NCBI GenBank assembly: GCA_023251695.1
Contig: JAHEYE010000173.1
Location: 1-7,306 of the forward strand
DNA from: Sphingobacteriaceae bacterium
Lineage (GTDB): Bacteria > Bacteroidota > Bacteroidia > B-17B0 > Aurantibacillaceae
Direction of reading: 5' to 3'
DNA: 7,306 bases
The notes beneath the pieces are model-generated. The model was not told the DNA's origin. It saw nothing but the letters and a program-made list of their open reading frames with translations, and searched no databases. The position numbers and the translations under genes are program-made. Below are positions 1-4,427 of the stretch, in pieces (positions within the stretch are counted from its first letter, which is position 1; each line of letters begins with the position of its first letter).

Positions 1-989
1 ATTCTGTTTCTTCACGATTGGTAAAGGAAATTCCTAATTCATGGAAACCTAATCAGTACGATAATCCAAGCAACACCGCTGCAAATTATGAGCAAACCGG
101 TCCTGAAATATGGGAACAAACACAAGGAAAAATCACCCATTTGGTGGTTGGTGTAGGAACAGGCGGTACAATTTGCGGGACCGGAAAATTTCTGAAAGAA
201 AAAAATCCTAATGTAAAAATATTGGGTGTCGACACCTACGGATCGGTGTTTAAAAAATACAAAGAGACCGGTATATTTGATAAAAACGAAATCTATCCTT
301 ATATCACAGAAGGTATCGGCGAAGATTTTTTACCACTTAATGTTGATTTTAATATCATTGATCACTTTGAGAAAGTTACAGATAAAGATGCTGCGATTAT
401 GACCCGACGCATAACCCGCGAAGAAGCTATTTTTGTTGGAAACAGCGCAGGTTCAGCTTTGGCAGGATTAATGCAGATGAAACACATGTACAAAAAAGGT
501 GATATGGTTGTGATTATTTTCCACGATCATGGTACGCGTTACTTGGGGAAAATGTTTAATGATGATTGGATGCGCGACCGCGGCTTTCTGCAAATTAATA
601 AACCCAAAGCCATTGACTTAATTGCTTCACATAAAAACCAAAAACTAATAACAGTGGACGCTGCTGCTACAGTAAGCGATGCATTGGCACTGATGAATAA
701 ATATGGTATTTCGCAAATTCCGGTAACAAAAGGAAATGATTTTGTAGGTTCGTTAAACGATAGCTATTTGTTTTCAAAACTCATCGAATCGAATGAAGTG
801 AAAAATAAAAGTGTTGAGAGTTTAATGCAAAAAGCATTTCCTATGGTTGATGCACAATCTACCATCGACGAAATTTCCAAGCTAATCACAAAGGACAATA
901 ACGCGGTGCTCATGAAAGATTTGGGAGGAAACTCACATATCATCACTAAACATGACGTGATTCAGGCAGTGGCACAAATGGGAAATTAA
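1..989 (+). CDS. cbs: Cystathionine beta-synthase with C-terminal CBS-domain pair (5' partial)
   Basis: The reading frame is open from the left edge (first full codon at 3), so the start and the PLP-binding lysine lie upstream. A TTG at 18 is only an internal Leu codon: the residues before it (SVSSR) continue the family pattern. Visible fold-type II PLP features are the phosphate-binding glycine loop GVGTGGT at 150-170, and the NSAGSA motif at 441-458, whose first Ser corresponds to the residue contacting the PLP pyridine nitrogen in known CBS enzymes. The stretch FNDDWMRDRGFL (about 553-588) closes the catalytic domain as in human and yeast CBS. The remaining ~125 residues form two CBS motifs (cores VSDALALMNKYGISQIPV and STIDEISKLITKDNNAVL), a regulatory adenosyl-ligand-binding module in this family. 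The expected reaction is serine plus homocysteine to cystathionine in the cytoplasm (transsulfuration); a cysteine synthase activity cannot be excluded. About 125-130 N-terminal residues are missing, judging from the usual ~450-aa length. Confidence 0.9.
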   Translation, partial: SVSSRLVKEIPNSWKPNQYDNPSNTAANYEQTGPEIWEQTQGKITHLVVGVGTGGTICGTGKFLKEKNPNVKILGVDTYGSVFKKYKETGIFDKNEIYPYITEGIGEDFLPLNVDFNIIDHFEKVTDKDAAIMTRRITREEAIFVGNSAGSALAGLMQMKHMYKKGDMVVIIFHDHGTRYLGKMFNDDWMRDRGFLQINKPKAIDLIASHKNQKLITVDAAATVSDALALMNKYGISQIPVTKGNDFVGSLNDSYLFSKLIESNEVKNKSVESLMQKAFPMVDAQSTIDEISKLITKDNNAVLMKDLGGNSHIITKHDVIQAVAQMGN

Positions 990-1003
990 GCATATTGTGA
1001 ATT

Positions 1004-3211
1004 TTGAAAAGCAGGCTCGGCTATATAAATTTATTTTATTGGTGCCTAATGTTTTTGACGCAAGGTCAGGAGCAATCACTTTTTCTTAATAAAACTTCTG
1101 AAAAAATTAAGATTGACGGGATTCTCGATGAAGGAGTTTGGATAACTAATCCAAAAGTTTCAGGCTTCTGGCAGAATTTTCCTTACGACACTTCATTCGC
1201 ACAAACAAAAACGGAAGTAATGGTTTGTTATTCGGATGAGTGTATTTACGTAGGAGCGGTTTGTTACGATAGTTTACCCGGGAAATATGTTATACAATCG
1301 CTCAAACGTGATTTTTCTTACCCTGTAAGTGATGCGTTTGTTTTTACTTTCGATCCTTTTTCGGATAAGCAAAACGGTTTTAGTTTTGGAGTTAATCCTT
1401 ACGGCGTACAGCGTGAGGGTTTGGTACAATTTGGAGGAGGACAAGGCGTAACCACTAATTGGGATAATAAATGGTTCAGTGAGGTAAAGCGTTACAACGA
1501 CAGATGGGTAGTAGAAATGGCGATTCCATTTAAAAGCATCCGTTATAAAAGTAATGCTGACGAATGGCGTGTAAATTTTTCGAGGAATGATTTAAAACGG
1601 AATGAAAATTCAACATGGGTACGGGTACCGAGGCAATATAATATTTCGTCACTTGCATTTACCGCGCCTATGAAGTGGGAAACGCCGCCTAAAAAGGCTG
1701 CCAGGAATATTTCGATAATTCCTTATGCAATAGGAAAAATTTCTAAGGATTTTATTTTACGCTCGCCAATCAAATATGAGGGTAATGCGGGATTAGATGC
1801 AAAGATAACCTTTGGCGCAATGAATCTTGATATCACATTAAATCCGGATTTTTCACAGGTGGAAGTTGACAGGCAAATCACTAATCTTACACGTTTCAGT
1901 TTATTTTTTCCTGAGCAACGTCAGTTTTTTATTGAGAACAGCGATTTGTTCGACCGTTTTGGTTTCAGGCAGATCCGTCCTTTTTTCTCGAGAAGGATTG
2001 GTTTGGATAATGGAAACATCATACCGATTATCGGCGGGATGAGGTTAAGCGGAAAACCAAATAAAAATTGGAGGATTGGTGTAATGGATATGCAAACCAC
2101 CAAAATAAAAATCAATAATGTGGATGTATATGCACAGAATTATTTTGTAGCTGCTGCTCAGCGGAATGTTTTTAAACGCTCAAATATTGCTTTTATTTTC
2201 GTGAATAAACAACAATTTGATTCAACAGGGTATTCGGCAACTGCATATAACAGAGTAGCCGGCCTTGATTATAATCTTGCGAGCGCAAATAACAGATGGA
2301 TAGGTAAATTCTTTTTTCACCATTCCCTATCCGATAAAAATAATAATGATGCGTTTGCGCACGCCAGCTTTCTGAATTACTCGACACAAAATTGGTCACT
2401 CGAATGGAATCACGAGTATGTGAATAAAAATTATAGTGCAGGTACGGGGTTTACTCCCCGGATTTTTCAAACCAACAATCTCACCGGGACGGGTTACCGT
2501 TTAAGTTATTGGCGTTTTGAGCCGAAAATTAATTATTTTATTTATCCCAAAAATTCAATCATCAATAAAATGGGACCGGAATTGTATATGGATCATTATA
2601 GGAATGAAAAATTTGTCAGTACCGATATGGTGCTGCAAGGGGCCTGGGATATTTTTTTTACCAATACGGCAGGCATTTTTGTCGATTACCAAAATATTTA
2701 CACCAAACTATTATTTCCAACGGATGTTACTTTTACCAATTCTTATAATTTACTGGACACAGGAAATTATTATTATCAGAATTTGAATTTTAAATTCAGG
2801 ACTAACCAGCGCAGAATATTAAATGGTTCTTTCAATCTTAATTACGGAAGTTATTTTACAGGAGAAAAAGCAAGTTACAGTATGGATGTTAGTTTAAGAT
2901 TGCAGCCTTATGCCATCATCAGTTTAAATTATACGCACGATGAAATTAAAATGCCCTATTTGTACGATTGGGTAAATCTTGATTTGATAAGTCCAAGGAT
3001 TGAATTGAGTTTTAGCCGCTCTGTATTTTTTACCACTTTCGTTCAGTATAACAGTCAGGCCCAAAACGTGAATATCAATTGCCGTTTTCAGTGGCGATTT
3101 AAACCGATGAGCGATTTGTTTATTGTGTATTCTGATAATTACACCTCGAAAGAATTTGGTGAAAAGAACAGGGCTGTGGTTTTGAAATTTGTTTATTGGT
3201 TTGGTTTGTAA
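1004..3211 (+). CDS. DUF5916 outer-membrane protein with N-terminal CBM9-like domain
   Basis: This is a complete 735-aa protein, near the usual size for the family. The TTG start is chosen because it supplies a signal peptide (KSR, then hydrophobic LGYINLFYWCLMFL, likely cleavage near TQG/QEQ). The next in-frame ATG, at 1049, would remove it, and a stop at 998 rules out anything longer. No Shine-Dalgarno sequence is visible. Residues ~33-230 resemble a carbohydrate-binding family 9-like beta sandwich, opening with KIDGILDEGVW and containing DAFVFTFDPFSDKQNGFSF. From ~235 comes the DUF5916 region with its hallmark motifs LNPDFSQVEVDRQ (279-291) and FPEQRQFFIEN (302-312). Many alternating aromatic strands follow to the C-terminus (KFVYWFGL), typical of an outer-membrane beta barrel. 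The family's substrate is unknown; glycan binding or transport is inference from the N-terminal fold. It lies 14 nt after the cbs stop and may be co-transcribed. Its stop is one base from that of the convergent oxidoreductase. Confidence 0.88.
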   Translation: MKSRLGYINLFYWCLMFLTQGQEQSLFLNKTSEKIKIDGILDEGVWITNPKVSGFWQNFPYDTSFAQTKTEVMVCYSDECIYVGAVCYDSLPGKYVIQSLKRDFSYPVSDAFVFTFDPFSDKQNGFSFGVNPYGVQREGLVQFGGGQGVTTNWDNKWFSEVKRYNDRWVVEMAIPFKSIRYKSNADEWRVNFSRNDLKRNENSTWVRVPRQYNISSLAFTAPMKWETPPKKAARNISIIPYAIGKISKDFILRSPIKYEGNAGLDAKITFGAMNLDITLNPDFSQVEVDRQITNLTRFSLFFPEQRQFFIENSDLFDRFGFRQIRPFFSRRIGLDNGNIIPIIGGMRLSGKPNKNWRIGVMDMQTTKIKINNVDVYAQNYFVAAAQRNVFKRSNIAFIFVNKQQFDSTGYSATAYNRVAGLDYNLASANNRWIGKFFFHHSLSDKNNNDAFAHASFLNYSTQNWSLEWNHEYVNKNYSAGTGFTPRIFQTNNLTGTGYRLSYWRFEPKINYFIYPKNSIINKMGPELYMDHYRNEKFVSTDMVLQGAWDIFFTNTAGIFVDYQNIYTKLLFPTDVTFTNSYNLLDTGNYYYQNLNFKFRTNQRRILNGSFNLNYGSYFTGEKASYSMDVSLRLQPYAIISLNYTHDEIKMPYLYDWVNLDLISPRIELSFSRSVFFTTFVQYNSQAQNVNINCRFQWRFKPMSDLFIVYSDNYTSKEFGEKNRAVVLKFVYWFGL

Positions 3212-3212
3212 T

Positions 3213-4349
3213 TTATTCACCAATTAGCTGGGCTGTATCTTTCCCAACCAAGGAACCTATTGCAATACCCATTCCTCCCATGCGTACCGCACAAACTACG
3301 TTAGGTGAATAATGTTTAATGATTGGTTTTTTTTCTGAACCAACACCCATTATTCCGGCCCAGCGGTGTTCAATCTCAAATTTCACGTTTGGAATGATAA
3401 CTGTTTTTAAAAGTTTTTCTAATTGGTTCTGGATGGGTTTAGTAACAGCGATTTTTGTTGTTGTTTCTCTCTTTAAGTCCAGATTTCTGCCTCCTCCGAA
3501 TAAAATTCTGTTATTAATATTGCGGAAATAATAAAAGCCTTCGTTATAATGAAAAGTGCCTTTCAATTTAAGATTAAGGATTGGTTTGGTAATTAAGACT
3601 TGTGCACGCGCCGGCACAACATCTTTTATCTTAAGCAAATTTTTAGCAAAGCCATTTACCGCAACAACCACTTTTTTCGACTTAAAAACACCAAGATTGG
3701 TCTTTAGTTCAACATTTGTCCCTGTATCTTTTATCAATGAAACGTCAATATTATTCAAAACAGTAATATCATGCAGTTGCACTAGTTTCAAGAGCGAATT
3801 AAACATATGTGAGGTGTCGATTTGTCCTTCTTCTTTATTCAGAATAATTCCTTTAATGTTCTTAAAACCAAATGCTGCGATCGCTGTATTCGCTTCGGTG
3901 TAAACATTTTTTTTACCAAGATATTCCCGGGTTTTTTTATTCAGATAAAAAATGCTTTCGCTGCAATCGTCAAACATTTTTTTATCGCTGAACAATTCGT
4001 AACCACCATGAAGTTTATAACCGATATTCTTATCGCCAAGGTTCTTTCTTAAAAGATTCAGACCATCCCATCTCATTTTTACGGTTTCCCAAACACGTTC
4101 TTCGGTTGTTTTTTTGAGATCGCTTAATAATTCGCTCGGACTACCAAAGCATGCAAAGCCCGCATTTTTTGTACTGGCTCCGGCGGGTAAAATACCTTTT
4201 TCGACCACCAAAATCTTTGCTTTAGGGTTGTTTTTTTTGAAATAGAGTGCAGTATTCAAACCTACAATTCCCGATCCGACAACAATCAAATCTACATTGG
4301 TAAAATAATGTTTCAGTTCCCAATAACTTATATTAACATCATACGGCAT
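3213..4349 (-). CDS. FAD-dependent oxidoreductase, DAO family (substrate unknown)
   Basis: This is a complete 378-aa protein. After a short SYWELKHY leader comes an N-terminal Rossmann dinucleotide-binding fold: GSGIVG at 25-30 (GxGxxG), with the acidic residue that binds the adenosine ribose at E50 (KILVVEKG). The segment GASTKNAGFACFG at ~57-69 is the flavin-side loop of D-amino-acid-oxidase-like (PF01266) enzymes. The C-terminal GGMGIAIGSLVG is the matching second FAD contact. Length and layout fit glycine oxidase, sarcosine oxidase or gamma-glutamylputrescine oxidase (OrdL/PuuB)-like flavoproteins, which oxidise an amine or amino acid with FAD in the cytoplasm. No signal peptide or membrane segment is visible. 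Neighbours give no clue to the substrate, so I do not assign one. The ATG is preceded by an A-rich stretch (seven A's ending 10 nt upstream) instead of a clear Shine-Dalgarno sequence. It is transcribed divergently from the repeat protein. Confidence 0.87.
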   Translation of the reverse strand: MPYDVNISYWELKHYFTNVDLIVVGSGIVGLNTALYFKKNNPKAKILVVEKGILPAGASTKNAGFACFGSPSELLSDLKKTTEERVWETVKMRWDGLNLLRKNLGDKNIGYKLHGGYELFSDKKMFDDCSESIFYLNKKTREYLGKKNVYTEANTAIAAFGFKNIKGIILNKEEGQIDTSHMFNSLLKLVQLHDITVLNNIDVSLIKDTGTNVELKTNLGVFKSKKVVVAVNGFAKNLLKIKDVVPARAQVLITKPILNLKLKGTFHYNEGFYYFRNINNRILFGGGRNLDLKRETTTKIAVTKPIQNQLEKLLKTVIIPNVKFEIEHRWAGIMGVGSEKKPIIKHYSPNVVCAVRMGGMGIAIGSLVGKDTAQLIGE

Positions 4350-4381
4350 AAATCTTGCTTTTTTTCTAATGGTTTACGGTA

Positions 4382-4389
4382 TATTTTTG
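4382..4389 (+). promoter_or_regulatory. Candidate Bacteroidota-type -7 element for the repeat-protein gene
   Basis: TATTTTTG matches the TAnnTTTG -7 consensus used by the Bacteroidota primary sigma factor. It lies 38 nt before the ATG at 4428. The nearest candidate -33 TTG (4355-4357) is 24 nt upstream, slightly farther than usual. A leader of roughly 30 nt would follow. This is pattern matching in AT-rich DNA, so chance is a real alternative. Confidence 0.4.
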
Positions 4390-4397
4390 TAAATTTA
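4390..4397 (-). promoter_or_regulatory. Weak candidate -7 element for the oxidoreductase gene
   Basis: TAAATTTA, a perfect palindrome, fits TAnnTTTG at all but the last base when read on the minus strand, about 40 nt before the ATG at 4349. It directly abuts the plus-strand -7 candidate, so the two divergent promoters would be back to back. No convincing minus-strand -33 TTG is visible upstream. Confidence 0.2.
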
Positions 4398-4409
4398 AGA
4401 GGTTTTTTT

Positions 4410-4426
4410 AGAATACTAGTTATTCT
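4410..4426. promoter_or_regulatory. Inverted repeat just before the repeat-protein start codon
   Basis: Six-base arms AGAATA (4410-4415) and TATTCT (4421-4426) flank a five-base spacer CTAGT. The element ends two bases before the ATG at 4428, where a ribosome-binding site would be expected, and no Shine-Dalgarno sequence is present. It could be an operator or a weak translation-affecting hairpin. The AT-rich stem is weak, so it may be chance. Confidence 0.2.
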
Positions 4427-4427
4427 T

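Noticed and set aside
18..20. TTG at 18 as the true start of the first gene
   Set aside because: The frame is open to the window edge, the residues before it fit the family, and starting here would drop the PLP-lysine half of the catalytic domain.
2924..3223. Minus-strand open frame of 99 codons over the end of the DUF5916 gene
   Set aside because: It is a shadow of barrel-encoding sequence and overlaps the end of the oxidoreductase gene; no recognisable domain.
3556..4052. Plus-strand open frames of 115 and 76 codons
   Set aside because: They lie inside the minus-strand oxidoreductase, whose protein has clear FAD-binding motifs over the whole length; the plus frames show no family features.
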